Positions 45,516 to 54,354 of a DNA stretch of 60,936 nt are shown here, piece after piece. The DNA lies in IMG/VR virus record IMGVR_UViG_3300028592_000010, positions 1-60,936 of that record; one strand, given 5' to 3'. The notes under the pieces were generated by a model that worked only from the letters and a program-made list of their open reading frames with translations, was not told the DNA's origin and did not search any database. Each line of letters starts with the position of its first letter. Position 1 is the stretch's first letter. Origin of the DNA: a virus. Made by a program: the position numbers and the translations under genes.

Positions 45516-46922
45516 GTGACCAACCCGCTCAACCGGGTGGCCAAGGCGTACGTCGAGATCACCGCCGACTACGACAAGTTCCGCGACGAGGCGACCACAA
45601 AGATCAACGCGGCGCTGCGCGATGTCGGGCGGAACCTCCACACCGACGCGGTGCGCGACAAGCTGGGCGACGCTGGGCGCGAAGCGGGCCAGGTGTTCAG
45701 CAAGGAGTTCGACGACACCATCCGCAACGAGTTCCGCACCTCGGCGCGCAACGCGGTGCGGGTCATCTCATCTGAGGCGAATAGTGGCGGCAACCGGTCA
45801 CTGCTGCGCCGCACGTTCGGTGACATCGGCCGCTTCGCCGCCCTGGCCCTCGGTTCCGGGATCGCGGGCGTGATCGGGGGAGGCTCGGGCGTCGGCAAGG
45901 TGTTCGAGGCATTCAAGGCGGGCGGCTCGATTCTTTCGGCCGTGTTCGACTCGCTGGGCTCGGGCTTCGGCCAGTTCCTGATCAAGGCGGGCCTGGGCAT
46001 CGTCATCATCCCGCACCTGGCGGGCGTGATTCTGGTGCTCGTCGCCAACCTGACCTCGCTGATCGGCCTGCTCAACGTCCTGCCCGGGGTGACTGCGCTG
46101 GCCCTCGGCGCGCTCATCCCGTTGATCATCGCCTTCCAGAACTTCGGCGGCGCGCTTCAGGCCGTGATGGAGGGTGACCCGGAGAAGATCAACGAGGCGC
46201 TCAAGAAGCTCGCGCCCTCGGCGCGCGCGGTCGTCAAGGAGTTCCAAGGTCTCCTGCCAGTGTTCCGCGCGATTCAACTCGCCACTCAGCAGGCGTTCTT
46301 CGGCCCACTCCAGGGCGTGCTTTCCGAAGTCATCAGCGTTATCGGCCAGGGCCGCATCACCCAGGGCCTGGTCAACGTCGCCGACGCCTGGGGCAAGTTC
46401 CTGGCCGTCATCCTGCGGGTCGGGGAGAGCCCGGCCTGGATGCGGCTCAACGAGACCATCTTCGGCAACTCGGAGCAGGCGGGTGCCATCGCTCGGGCGC
46501 TCGGCGCTATCGGGCCGCCGCTAGAGCACCTGCTGGAGGCGTTCGCCAACGCGGCCACCACCTCCATGCCAATCATCGAGAAGCTGGTGGCCGCGTTCGG
46601 CCAGGCCATCGACAACTTCGCCGAGTTCATCCAGGGCACCGTCGAGGACGGCTCGTTTAACCAGTTCCTGCGCGACGCGCTTCAGACCACCGGCGACTTG
46701 AAGGATCTGGTGCACGAACTCCTCGCCCTGTTCTACGCGATCTTCCAGGCGACCGACGACGGCGGGGAGCGGTTCCTCCAGAAGGTCACCAAGGCGATCC
46801 ACGAGTTGACGGAGTTCTTCCAGTCGGAGGACGGCAACGGGCCATGGAGGCGATGGTCTCGCTGGCCGAGGCGTTCGCCTACTTCCTGGGCCTGGCCGCC
46901 AAGGCCCTGGCCGGCATCCTGA
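45516..46922 (+). CDS. tape measure protein, N-terminal part (frameshifted)
   Basis: GTG 45516 has no ribosome site. The frame encodes a helical protein with long hydrophobic segments (ALGSGIAGVIGGGSGVG, GLGIVIIPHLAGVILVLVANL) typical of tape measures. After SEDGNGP near 46843 the frame turns into Arg/Trp-rich nonsense while the next frame carries the real continuation. A missing C in GGGCC[C]ATGG would restore one protein of about 596 residues. It sets tail length and is ejected with the DNA. Confidence 0.8.
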   Translation: MTNPLNRVAKAYVEITADYDKFRDEATTKINAALRDVGRNLHTDAVRDKLGDAGREAGQVFSKEFDDTIRNEFRTSARNAVRVISSEANSGGNRSLLRRTFGDIGRFAALALGSGIAGVIGGGSGVGKVFEAFKAGGSILSAVFDSLGSGFGQFLIKAGLGIVIIPHLAGVILVLVANLTSLIGLLNVLPGVTALALGALIPLIIAFQNFGGALQAVMEGDPEKINEALKKLAPSARAVVKEFQGLLPVFRAIQLATQQAFFGPLQGVLSEVISVIGQGRITQGLVNVADAWGKFLAVILRVGESPAWMRLNETIFGNSEQAGAIARALGAIGPPLEHLLEAFANAATTSMPIIEKLVAAFGQAIDNFAEFIQGTVEDGSFNQFLRDALQTTGDLKDLVHELLALFYAIFQATDDGGERFLQKVTKAIHELTEFFQSEDGNGPWRRWSRWPRRSPTSWAWPPRPWPAS

Positions 46923-47302
46923 ACCTCCTGGGGAAGGTCAACGAGGCGAGCGGTGGCCGGCTCGGGCCGGCTGCGCTCACCGGGACGCTTGGCGCCCTTG
47001 TCAACTACGGCCGGCAGGCCTTCGCCGAGGGCGGCGTCATCAGCCGCCCCACGTTCTCGCTGATGGGCGAGGCTGGACCCGAGGCGGTCGTGCCGCTCAA
47101 CGACCCGACCCGGGCCGCCCAGGTCATGCAGGAGGCGGGCCTGGTGCCGCTGGCCGAGTCGATGGGCGGCGCGGGCGGGCTGATCGTTCACGTGTACCTG
47201 GGCACGCAGGAGATCACTGACATCCTGGACGCGCGGGTTGACCGCAAGCTGGTCAGCACCGGGCGGGCGATCTTCAACCGGCCGAGGGGAGTGGGTTACT
47301 GA
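46844..47302 (+). CDS. tape measure protein, C-terminal part
   Basis: This frame continues the tape measure: MEAMVSLAEAFAYFLGLAAK, then FAEGGVISRPTFSLMGEAGPEAVVPLNDP, a classic tape measure C-terminal motif. ATG 46844 is probably an internal Met of the full protein, not a true start. It ends with an overlap to the next gene. Confidence 0.75.
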   Translation: MEAMVSLAEAFAYFLGLAAKALAGILNLLGKVNEASGGRLGPAALTGTLGALVNYGRQAFAEGGVISRPTFSLMGEAGPEAVVPLNDPTRAAQVMQEAGLVPLAESMGGAGGLIVHVYLGTQEITDILDARVDRKLVSTGRAIFNRPRGVGY

Positions 47303-48894
47303 TGCCGACCGTAAGCGCCACCCCGTTCCCGGACTCGGGCCACGTCCTGGTCCAGGTGGTGGCCCCCGACGATGGTGTGGCGTCCTGTGTGCAGGTGCGC
47401 CGCGTGGTCGACGCCACCGGCGAGACCACGCCCCTGCGCCCGTACGTGTGGCCCTGCGCCGAGGCGGGAGAGTACCTGCACCTCTCCGGCGGCCAGGCCT
47501 GGTTCTGGGACACCGAGGCGCCCCTGGATGTGGCGTTCCACTACGAGTTGACCGTGCTGGACGCCCTGCTCAGCCCGCTCATCGTTATCGACACCTTCAC
47601 CCGCTCGGTGGCGGGCGGGTGGGGGACGGCCGACACGGGCCAGGCCTACGACGTTAACGCCGACACCAGCGTGACGAGCAATCAGGGCAGGCTCACCCAC
47701 TCGGCGGTCAACACCTTCATCGAGCAGCACCTCAACACCAGCCTGGGCAACTTCGACCTTGAGATCACCCTGGACCCGATCGTCTCGACCGGTGCGGGGA
47801 CGGGAGCCTACGGTATCCGGGCCCGCATCAACACAGACGCGGCGGGCGACGACTACGTGGAGTTCCGGGTCTTCGATAACCCCGGCTCGGCCTACACGGT
47901 CAACATGCGCGAGGTCGTCAACAGCGTCCAGACGCAGTTCGACCCGAACTTTCCGAGCGTGCCCAACGTGGCTGCGGGCGGGCAGATACGGATTCGCCTC
48001 CAGGTGGATGGGGCCCTCGCGCGCGCGAAGGCGTGGGCCCTGGGGGCGGCGCAGCCCGACGCCTGGATGACCCAACTCACCACGGTCGCCACGACCATCC
48101 CGGGCCGGCCAGCGTTCAACTCGTCCGTGCCAGCCGGCTGGACCAACGTTCCGCCGTTCAGCACCATCTGGGACGACCTCCAGATCAGCAGCCTGACCGA
48201 GACCGACGCGACGATCGCCGTGTCTGGCTCCATCACCCTGTCCAGCGAGGGCGGGTTCTGGCTGCGCGACCCGGTGCGACCCTGCAACGACGTGCGGCTG
48301 GGGCTGTGCTTCGATGACCCCGAGTGCGGTGCCAACGGCGGCGTGTTCTTCGCCGACATCGGCCAGCAGGAGAGTTACGCGAGCAATTCGGTGCTGGCCC
48401 TGCCCACGAACGCCAGGCGGCCCATCGCCCTGTCCCGGGAGCGGCGCGACGCCAGCGCCACCCTGACGGTGGTCAGCGCCACCTTCGCCGACCGGGACGC
48501 GGTGAAGGCCGTCAACCAGCCGGGCTCACCGCTCCAGTTCGTTGCCCCGCCCGCGTATGGCGTGGAGGACCGTTATATGAGCGTGGGCGGCGTGCTCGTA
48601 TCGCGAGGGCTGCCCGACCACACCTTCCAGCCGCGCCTGATTCAGATGCCCTACGACGTGGTGGACCGACCGGTCGGCCCGAGTGAGGGCGTGTGCGGGG
48701 CGCGGTTCGCCGACCAGTGCGACCTGTACGCCACGTGGGCCGCCGCCGACGCGACGGACCTGGCGTGGGCGTCGCTCATCATCGGCACCCCGGGTGCGGA
48801 CGGCTTCCGGACGTGGGGTCAGGTCAACTCGACCTTCGCCAACTGGACCGCCGTTCTCGCTGCCGGCACCTGGCAGGTGATCCGCAGTGCTTGA
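47302..48894 (+). CDS. minor tail protein with lectin-like insert
   Basis: Of 530 residues, the flanks form a distal-tail type protein (VLVQVVAPDDGVASCVQVRRVV and PLQFVAPPAYGVEDRYMSVGGV). Residues 95-300 are an inserted concanavalin-like beta sandwich (VIDTFTRSVAGGWGTADTGQ, DLEITLDPIVSTGAGTGAYG, WDDLQISSL). The insert could bind host glycans. Confidence 0.75.
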   Translation: MPTVSATPFPDSGHVLVQVVAPDDGVASCVQVRRVVDATGETTPLRPYVWPCAEAGEYLHLSGGQAWFWDTEAPLDVAFHYELTVLDALLSPLIVIDTFTRSVAGGWGTADTGQAYDVNADTSVTSNQGRLTHSAVNTFIEQHLNTSLGNFDLEITLDPIVSTGAGTGAYGIRARINTDAAGDDYVEFRVFDNPGSAYTVNMREVVNSVQTQFDPNFPSVPNVAAGGQIRIRLQVDGALARAKAWALGAAQPDAWMTQLTTVATTIPGRPAFNSSVPAGWTNVPPFSTIWDDLQISSLTETDATIAVSGSITLSSEGGFWLRDPVRPCNDVRLGLCFDDPECGANGGVFFADIGQQESYASNSVLALPTNARRPIALSRERRDASATLTVVSATFADRDAVKAVNQPGSPLQFVAPPAYGVEDRYMSVGGVLVSRGLPDHTFQPRLIQMPYDVVDRPVGPSEGVCGARFADQCDLYATWAAADATDLAWASLIIGTPGADGFRTWGQVNSTFANWTAVLAAGTWQVIRSA

Positions 48895-49996
48895 GGGCGG
48901 GCTGGACCTGCTGTACCGCCAGGCCCTGGCGGCCCCGCACGAGCCGTACATGCGCACCGAGGTCTGGTCGGGGGGCACCCGGATCATCGACGACCTCGTG
49001 CTTCAGTCGGGCAACGTCGGGGAGACCCTGACCTCTCGCGTGTCGCGCGTGTATGACTTCACGGTCACCGAGGATCTGTACCCGGTGGACCCGGGCGATG
49101 CGCTGGCCCCGTTCGGCAACCATGTCCAGGCCTACCGGGGCATCCGGTTCGCCGAGGGCACCACGTACTCGTGGCCCGTGTTCCGGGGAAAGATCGACGA
49201 GGTGCACCTGGACGACCAGGGCCTGGTAACCGTGCACTGCGAGGACCGGGCCGCCGAGGTCATTGACGATACGTTCGAGGTGCCGCGCAACTCGGACGTG
49301 GGCGACCTCGCCACGACGCAGGTACGCACCCTGATCGACGAAGCCCTTCCGGATGCGCAGTTCGGCCCGTTCGATGAGTTCTTCAACCGCATGCCGATCC
49401 TGACCTGGGAGCACGACCGGGGCAACGCCCTGGACGAGATCGCGACCTCCCTCGGCGCGTTCTGGTACCCGCTGGCCGATGGGCGCTTCGTGCTGCGGCG
49501 CTACCCCTGGACCGTGCCGGGCACGCCCGTCGTCACGCTGGCGGACGGCCCGGGCGGGACCATCACCGGCTCATCGGCGGTGCGGGACCGGCACCGCATC
49601 TACAACTCGGTGACCGTGACGGGGGAGCGCGCGGACGGCACGCCACCCTCGTTCGCCACCGTCCACGACGACGACCCGACCAGCCCCACGTTCATTGACG
49701 GCCCGTTCGGGCGGCGCAACCTGCTCCGCAAGCTGCGCACGCCGCTGAACAGTGAGGCGTGCCGGGCAGCGGCGCGGCAACTGCTGCACCGGGCGACCGC
49801 CCTCACCGAGGCGTGGACGTTCTCGGCCGTGCCCGACGCGGCGCTGGAGTTGGGCGACGTGATTGCGCTGGACGTGCGGGGTCGCCAGGGCGTTGTGCAG
49901 GTCGTGGCGTCAATCTCGATGCCCATGGACACCAAGGGGATCATGAACGTAGGCTGCCGGGCACTCGTGGTAGGCCAACTGGAGGAGGTCGGATGA
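48887..49996 (+). CDS. minor tail protein, hub-like (DUF5047 type)
   Basis: GTG 48887 overlaps the previous gene. The 369 residues include GNVGETLTSRVSRVYDFTV, VTVHCEDRAAEVIDDTFEVP and a LTWEHDRGNALDEIATSLGA segment, as in actinophage tail-hub proteins. The C-terminal LELGDVIALDVRGRQGVVQVV is a typical strand set. Confidence 0.75.
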   Translation: MLEGGLDLLYRQALAAPHEPYMRTEVWSGGTRIIDDLVLQSGNVGETLTSRVSRVYDFTVTEDLYPVDPGDALAPFGNHVQAYRGIRFAEGTTYSWPVFRGKIDEVHLDDQGLVTVHCEDRAAEVIDDTFEVPRNSDVGDLATTQVRTLIDEALPDAQFGPFDEFFNRMPILTWEHDRGNALDEIATSLGAFWYPLADGRFVLRRYPWTVPGTPVVTLADGPGGTITGSSAVRDRHRIYNSVTVTGERADGTPPSFATVHDDDPTSPTFIDGPFGRRNLLRKLRTPLNSEACRAAARQLLHRATALTEAWTFSAVPDAALELGDVIALDVRGRQGVVQVVASISMPMDTKGIMNVGCRALVVGQLEEVG

Positions 49997-50637
49997 CGCT
50001 GGAGACTGCCATCTACGGCCTGCCCTACCAGGAGGCTACCGATGCACCCTGCGACGCGCCCGAGGTCTGGTGCGACCTTGCCAGCCGGGTCAACGAGGTG
50101 ATGACGGGGTCCAAGAATGTGATCGACCGACTGGAGCCCACCGTGCCGCTGGCGGTCGTAACCCGCACCACCCAGCAGGTGTTCGACACCAACACGGGCC
50201 CGATCGTCTGGGACACGGTCGAGGCCGACACGGATGCCATGGTCGACTTCGACGCCTCGGCCGTGTTCGTCTTCCCTCGCCGCACGGGCATCTACGAGGT
50301 GAGCCTATGGGCCCAGGTGTTCAGTTCCACCACCCCGATCGACACCCTGCTCCAATTGTTCATCGTCTCGGCCCTGACCAACTTCCCCACGCCCTTCTCG
50401 GCGTCGGGTTCCGCCAGCCTGTCCGGCCTCGGCCAGGACGACTTCGGCTCGTTCGCCCCGGGCGCCAACAACCGCTACCACATCCGCGCTTTCTCCAGCG
50501 TGCTGGTCGACGACTCGTTCCTTAACCAGAGCGCGTTCAACAGCGGTGGGTTCGGGGCGGCCATCAGCCTGGCCAACGGCGTCACTGTCGTCGAGGCGGC
50601 CCGGCTGTCCGCGTACTACGTGCGGGAGGCGCTCTGA
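49993..50637 (+). CDS. minor tail protein, beta-rich
   Basis: ATG 49993 follows GGAGGAGG. It starts IYGLPYQEATDAPCDAP, similar to the starts of the next two proteins (FDLPCPSPNDY, FGLPYPHMSDP), which suggests a family of tail-tip proteins with a short shared N-terminal plug and variable jelly-roll heads. It is likely a receptor-binding component. Confidence 0.65.
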   Translation: MTLETAIYGLPYQEATDAPCDAPEVWCDLASRVNEVMTGSKNVIDRLEPTVPLAVVTRTTQQVFDTNTGPIVWDTVEADTDAMVDFDASAVFVFPRRTGIYEVSLWAQVFSSTTPIDTLLQLFIVSALTNFPTPFSASGSASLSGLGQDDFGSFAPGANNRYHIRAFSSVLVDDSFLNQSAFNSGGFGAAISLANGVTVVEAARLSAYYVREAL

Positions 50638-51287
50638 TGGACAGCACCGGCCCGAGCTTTGACCTGCCCTGCCCGAGCCCCAACGACTACGCGGCGCTCC
50701 CGCTCTACATGCAGCGCCTGGCCGAAGAGGTTGAGGCGGACCAGGTGGCCCTGCGGTCACGCATCTCGGCGGCCTACCGTCCGCCCATCGCCATCTGGCG
50801 CAGGGCCCCGGCCGGCACGGTCGGGTTCGGAAGCTCCGGCATGGAGATCAGCTTCTCGGCGGCGGACCTGGTGTTCTACAACTACCTGAGCCTGATCAAC
50901 CAACCGCCCCAGATGGACACCTTCGCCCTCAGCGTGACCCGGCCTGGCCTGTGGCGCCTCGGGTGGTTCGCCAACACCCAGGCGACCGGGGCCGTCACGG
51001 CCGGCTCGACCCGCATCCTGGACGTGGGCGTCGGTCGGCAGGATCCGACCGGGAGCAGCAAGACCATCGTGGGCGTGGCCAGCCGCTACGTGCGTGAGAC
51101 GCAGTCCTTCTTCGCCTCGGGCGAGTTCTTTGGTTCGGACACGGGGTTCGTGGTCGACACCGATCCGGACCGCTACAGCGCGGTGTTCCGCTTCACCCAC
51201 GGCAACGCGGCGAGCACGGTTCAGGTCGTGAGCATCACCGCCTGGCTGCGGTTCGTGGGCGCCCCCGAGCCGATCGAGGTGACGTGA
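50637..51287 (+). CDS. minor tail protein, second of the tip family
   Basis: ATG 50637 overlaps the previous stop. The 216 residues have an N-terminal LPCPSPNDYAALPLYMQRLAEE plug and a beta-sandwich body (GLWRLGWFANTQATGAVTAG). See the preceding gene for the shared layout. Confidence 0.65.
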   Translation: MDSTGPSFDLPCPSPNDYAALPLYMQRLAEEVEADQVALRSRISAAYRPPIAIWRRAPAGTVGFGSSGMEISFSAADLVFYNYLSLINQPPQMDTFALSVTRPGLWRLGWFANTQATGAVTAGSTRILDVGVGRQDPTGSSKTIVGVASRYVRETQSFFASGEFFGSDTGFVVDTDPDRYSAVFRFTHGNAASTVQVVSITAWLRFVGAPEPIEVT

Positions 51288-51835
51288 TGGCCGGCACCAC
51301 CCCCGTGTTCGGGCTGCCGTATCCGCACATGTCAGATCCGATCGACCCGGCGGCGTTCGCCGCCCTGGCCAGCGCCATCGAGGCCGTGCTGGCCGGCACC
51401 CAGCAGTTGCTCGATCTGCGCCTGCGGCCACCCACCGTGGCGCTCCAAATCTCCTCGGTTGCCGTGATCGCCCCGGCCACGCCCACCACCCTGTCGTTCG
51501 GCAGCGAGTTCTACGACTCGCACGGCATGTGGTCGTCCGGCACGAACGTGACGGTCCAGCTAACCGGCATCTACCACGTGGGCTTCACTGACGCGGTCAT
51601 GGCCGGCTTCGCCACCCACACCAGCACCGAGTTCATCATCCGCGTCAACGGCGTCAACACGCTCACCGAGCGGCGGTTCGCGTCGCTGGCCTCCTCGGAG
51701 AACCTGTCGTTCGGGGGCCTGCTCATTCTCAACGCGGGTGACGTGATCACCGTGCAGTGCCAGTTCTCGGGCACCGGCAACAGCAACTTCCAGGTCGGCC
51801 ACTTCTACGCTGACTTCATCGCTCCACTGGTCTAA
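51287..51835 (+). CDS. minor tail protein, third of the tip family
   Basis: ATG 51287 or GTG 51284 overlaps the previous stop. The protein starts VFGLPYPHMSDPIDPAAFAALA and then has a C1q/TNF-like jelly-roll pattern (VQLTGIYHVGFTDAVMAG, IRVNGVNTLTERRFASL, LILNAGDVITVQCQFSG). Such domains are common in trimeric tail-tip adhesins. Confidence 0.7.
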   Translation: MAGTTPVFGLPYPHMSDPIDPAAFAALASAIEAVLAGTQQLLDLRLRPPTVALQISSVAVIAPATPTTLSFGSEFYDSHGMWSSGTNVTVQLTGIYHVGFTDAVMAGFATHTSTEFIIRVNGVNTLTERRFASLASSENLSFGGLLILNAGDVITVQCQFSGTGNSNFQVGHFYADFIAPLV

Positions 51836-51846
51836 GGAGGACGGCT

Positions 51847-52527
51847 ATGCCAGTGAACTCGGCCGACCAGCAGATCACCACCCCGGTGCTCGGCGACCCG
51901 GCCAACATCGTTACCGCCTTCGGCGACTACACCACCGATGTGGAGCCACGGCTGGTCAAGAAGTACGCCGACGCGGCCGACCGTACGGCCCGCAACGCGG
52001 CGCCCACCAACGGGGAGGTCAGCTTCCTGACCAACCCGGGCCGCTACGAGGTCTGGATGGCGCCGGTGGTTTCGGCCTGGTGGGAGATGCGCAAGCTCTA
52101 CATCACCAAGGCGACGGAGACTCAGGTGGTCAACAACTCGACCGCCCTGGTGAACGACTCGCACCTGCTGCTGCCGTTGCAGATCAACGCCCGGTACGAA
52201 CTCAAGGGCATGATCGTTCTCGACACGGGGACCACCTCGGACTTCAAGTGCGACTGGACCGGCCCGGCCGGCTTCTCCATGCCGCGCTGGCTCACCCAGG
52301 CGCCCGACACGGCGGCCAACGTTAACCGAGGCTCGGCTGCCGCCAGCAACGTGCAGACGGTTAACGGGGCAGGCATCGGCACCTTCCTGTACGTTCCCAT
52401 CACAGGCATCGTCGTCACCGCCGGTACCGCCGGCAACCTCCAGTTCCGCTGGGCCCAGAACACTCTTGAGGCCGTCAACACCCGCGTGAAGACCGACTCC
52501 TACATCGCGCTCACCCGCGTGGGGTGA
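51847..52527 (+). CDS. tail-associated beta protein, 226 aa
   Basis: The ATG follows AAGGAGG. It begins with PVNSADQQITTPVLGDPANIV and has beta strands with LLPLQINARYELKGMIVLDTG, as in phage tail-fibre or decoration proteins. It is the last gene of the tail-tip group. No enzymatic site is visible. Confidence 0.6.
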   Translation: MPVNSADQQITTPVLGDPANIVTAFGDYTTDVEPRLVKKYADAADRTARNAAPTNGEVSFLTNPGRYEVWMAPVVSAWWEMRKLYITKATETQVVNNSTALVNDSHLLLPLQINARYELKGMIVLDTGTTSDFKCDWTGPAGFSMPRWLTQAPDTAANVNRGSAAASNVQTVNGAGIGTFLYVPITGIVVTAGTAGNLQFRWAQNTLEAVNTRVKTDSYIALTRVG

Positions 52528-52591
52528 CTCCCGTAGGGGAGGACCATCTGCCATGATCGCTACAGGACTGCGGCGGGTGGGGAGATGGTGC

Positions 52592-53002
52592 ATGGATGTC
52601 GAAACGGTCGTGGTCGCGGCGTTGAGTGCCATCTTTGGGGGCGGCACCGCTTCGGCGATCACGACAGCGGTCTCTCGCCGTCGCCTGACCAAGGCCGAGG
52701 CTGCCGACTCCCTCACCGACTCGGCCATCGAGTTGCTGAACACCGTCAAAGCCGACGCCCGAGCCGACCTGACCGCGATGCGCACCGAGGTGGCCGAGGC
52801 CCGCCGCGAGACCGCCGAGGCGCGGCGGGAGGCCTCGGAGCTACGCCAGCAACTGCGCCAGGTCTCCATCGACGCCGAGGTGCTGGTCAAGTACCTCAAC
52901 CGGGTGGTGAGTGCCATCCACGACCCGGACATGACCATGGAGCGGCTGCGCCTGCTGGTCGGTTCCGGGCCGCCACCCAACGGGCGTAGCCTGCCAGCAT
53001 GA
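52592..53002 (+). CDS. membrane-anchored coiled-coil protein, lysis candidate
   Basis: ATG 52592 follows GGGGAG; an upstream ATG 52553 is in frame. A short hydrophobic N-terminus (TVVVAALSAIFGGGTASAITT) precedes a long charged coiled coil (EVAEARRETAEARREASELRQQL). It precedes a two-helix membrane protein, an arrangement seen in actinophage holin loci. Spanin- or holin-like function is an inference. Confidence 0.6.
   Translation: MDVETVVVAALSAIFGGGTASAITTAVSRRRLTKAEAADSLTDSAIELLNTVKADARADLTAMRTEVAEARRETAEARREASELRQQLRQVSIDAEVLVKYLNRVVSAIHDPDMTMERLRLLVGSGPPPNGRSLPA
52987..52992 (+). promoter_or_regulatory. -10 box TAGCCT of a leaderless gene
   Basis: TAGCCT ends six bases before ATG 52999, which has no ribosome site. 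Confidence 0.4.
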
Positions 53003-53241
53003 GTGGTGATCTTCTTTCGGTGCGGGCCGACGCCCAGGACCGCAGTTGGCGCACGTTCCTCCAGGGCCTCGGCATCGACCTGGTGACCGCCGCCGTGATC
53101 GTGCTGGCCATGAACATGGCCGACCTCCAGTGGACGGCGGCGTACTGGGCCGTGATCGGGACGACGGTGGCGAAGAGTCTGGTCCAGGCGTTTGTTGCCT
53201 ACTGGATGCGTATGTTCGTCGCGCCCAAGCCGCCCCGTTGA
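52999..53241 (+). CDS. holin-like membrane protein, 80 aa
   Basis: It has a charged N-terminus, then two membrane helices (IDLVTAAVIVLAMNMADL and YWAVIGTTVAKSLVQAFVAYW) and a short basic end. Size and topology fit class II holins. It lies 36 kb from the endolysin, so the assignment is tentative. Confidence 0.6.
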   Translation: MSGDLLSVRADAQDRSWRTFLQGLGIDLVTAAVIVLAMNMADLQWTAAYWAVIGTTVAKSLVQAFVAYWMRMFVAPKPPR

Positions 53242-53255
53242 CCAGGGCAACCCTG

Positions 53256-53261
53256 TATTGT
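53256..53261 (+). promoter_or_regulatory. -10 box TATTGT, early-type promoter
   Basis: TG-TATTGTC-N4-GTGACA fits the recurring motif and precedes ATG 53294 with its GGAGGG ribosome site. Confidence 0.5.
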
Positions 53262-53293
53262 CGTCTGTGACAACGACTAGGCTAGGAGGGCCG

Positions 53294-53560
53294 ATGCAGG
53301 ATCAACTGGTCGACCTTGCCGGCATTGCTGACCTGCTGGGCGTCGCCTCGGTGACACCGCAGCAGTGGCGCCAGCGCAACCAGTTGCCCGAGCCGGATGT
53401 GCCCGACTTCCCGGACAAGCCCCTGTGGAAGGCTTCCACGATCGTCGCGTGGGCTCGGGCCACCAACCGGTGGCCACCGGGTCGAGCGGCTCGACCGGCC
53501 ATGCAACGTCGCGAGCGACCGCAGCGCAGCGTCGACTTGATCGACACCAACGAAGTGTGA
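53294..53560 (+). CDS. small HTH DNA-binding protein, 88 aa
   Basis: DLAGIADLLGVASVTPQQWRQRNQLPEPDVPDFPDKPLWKASTIVAW is an AlpA/excisionase-like winged HTH, nearly the whole protein. The C-terminus is basic. It has its own promoter and precedes the secreted lectin, so it may regulate neighbouring early genes. Confidence 0.75.
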   Translation: MQDQLVDLAGIADLLGVASVTPQQWRQRNQLPEPDVPDFPDKPLWKASTIVAWARATNRWPPGRAARPAMQRRERPQRSVDLIDTNEV

Positions 53561-53589
53561 CGCCCCACGTCTTGAGAGGGGTAGAGGAA

Positions 53590-54138
53590 ATGAAGCTCAG
53601 AACGAGAATTGGCGCGGTGCTTGTCGCCGCGCTCGTCGGCCTCGGGGTGGCTGCGTCACCGGCCTACGCCGGCTCGTACCTGCACGTGGTGCGGCACTTC
53701 AGCAACGGGTGGTGCCTGGAGGTTCCGTTCGATCCAGCCACCGGCGGCGGCTCGATGGTGATGGGCGAGCAGTTGCGCATGGGTGTCTGCGGTCCGCAGA
53801 CGACGTGGTACCAGAACTTCTGGTTCGAGGACGCGGGAGCGCCGTGGCTGTACTTCCTGCGGCCGGGCCACAACCTGTGGTGCGTGCAGCCCGGCGTGGT
53901 CAGCCTGCAACGCTCAACGCTCATTCAGTGGGCGTGCACCTGGGGCAACGAGCAGAAGTGGCTGCTGGAGCAGGTGGCCCCCGGGTCGTCGGGCTATACG
54001 TTGAGGAACGCCCAGTCGGGAATGTGCCTCACCGTTGAGGACGACAACCTCGGGCAGTACGTCCGGCAGAGCCTCAACTGTGCACACGGGCTCGATCCAC
54101 TGCGGAGCACTTGGCGACTGCCGCTCCCCGGGCACTGA
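53590..54138 (+). CDS. secreted ricin-type beta-trefoil lectin
   Basis: ATG 53590 follows AGAGG. A signal peptide (RTRIGAVLVAALVGLGVAASPAYA) covers residues 4-27 with cleavage after AYA. The mature 155 residues have repeating trefoil units with paired Cys: GWCLEVPF, LRMGVCG, NLWCVQPG, IQWACTWG, GMCLTVEDDN and SLNCAHG. There is no enzyme domain. A phage-encoded exported carbohydrate-binding protein could coat the host wall or bind released polymers. A strong terminator follows. Confidence 0.8.
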   Translation: MKLRTRIGAVLVAALVGLGVAASPAYAGSYLHVVRHFSNGWCLEVPFDPATGGGSMVMGEQLRMGVCGPQTTWYQNFWFEDAGAPWLYFLRPGHNLWCVQPGVVSLQRSTLIQWACTWGNEQKWLLEQVAPGSSGYTLRNAQSGMCLTVEDDNLGQYVRQSLNCAHGLDPLRSTWRLPLPGH

Positions 54139-54142
54139 GCCA

Positions 54143-54182
54143 CCAACCCAGCCTGTTACAGCCAGGCTGGGTTGGTCTTTTT
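54143..54182 (+). terminator. intrinsic terminator
   Basis: A perfect 13-bp stem (54143-54155 with 54163-54175) is followed by TCTTTTT. It ends the lectin transcript. Confidence 0.9.
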
Positions 54183-54213
54183 CCGGGGCCTACCGCCTGG
54201 GCGGCACCGGCGG

Positions 54214-54219
54214 TATGGT
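54214..54219 (+). promoter_or_regulatory. -10 box TATGGT for the replication operon
   Basis: GGTATGGTCTCGCCACCAGA resembles the early motif with wider spacing. A 10-bp G/C hairpin (54241-54268) lies in the leader before TTG 54355. Confidence 0.5.
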
Positions 54220-54354
54220 CTCGCCACCAGAGACAGTGCAGCGGCCCCCGGGGGGGCTCGGGGGCCGCTTCGTGGAAGGACTGACGGGTCACTTCGGCAT
54301 TGACCATACCCTCTGCCGTCGCGGCCCGTGTAGGACACGACGAGGAGGGGCGCC

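Noticed and set aside
54300-54312. A minus-strand TATGGTC box in the leader of the zinc-ribbon gene
   Set aside because: It matches the hexamer but lacks the downstream GAGACA element, and no minus-strand gene lies below it.
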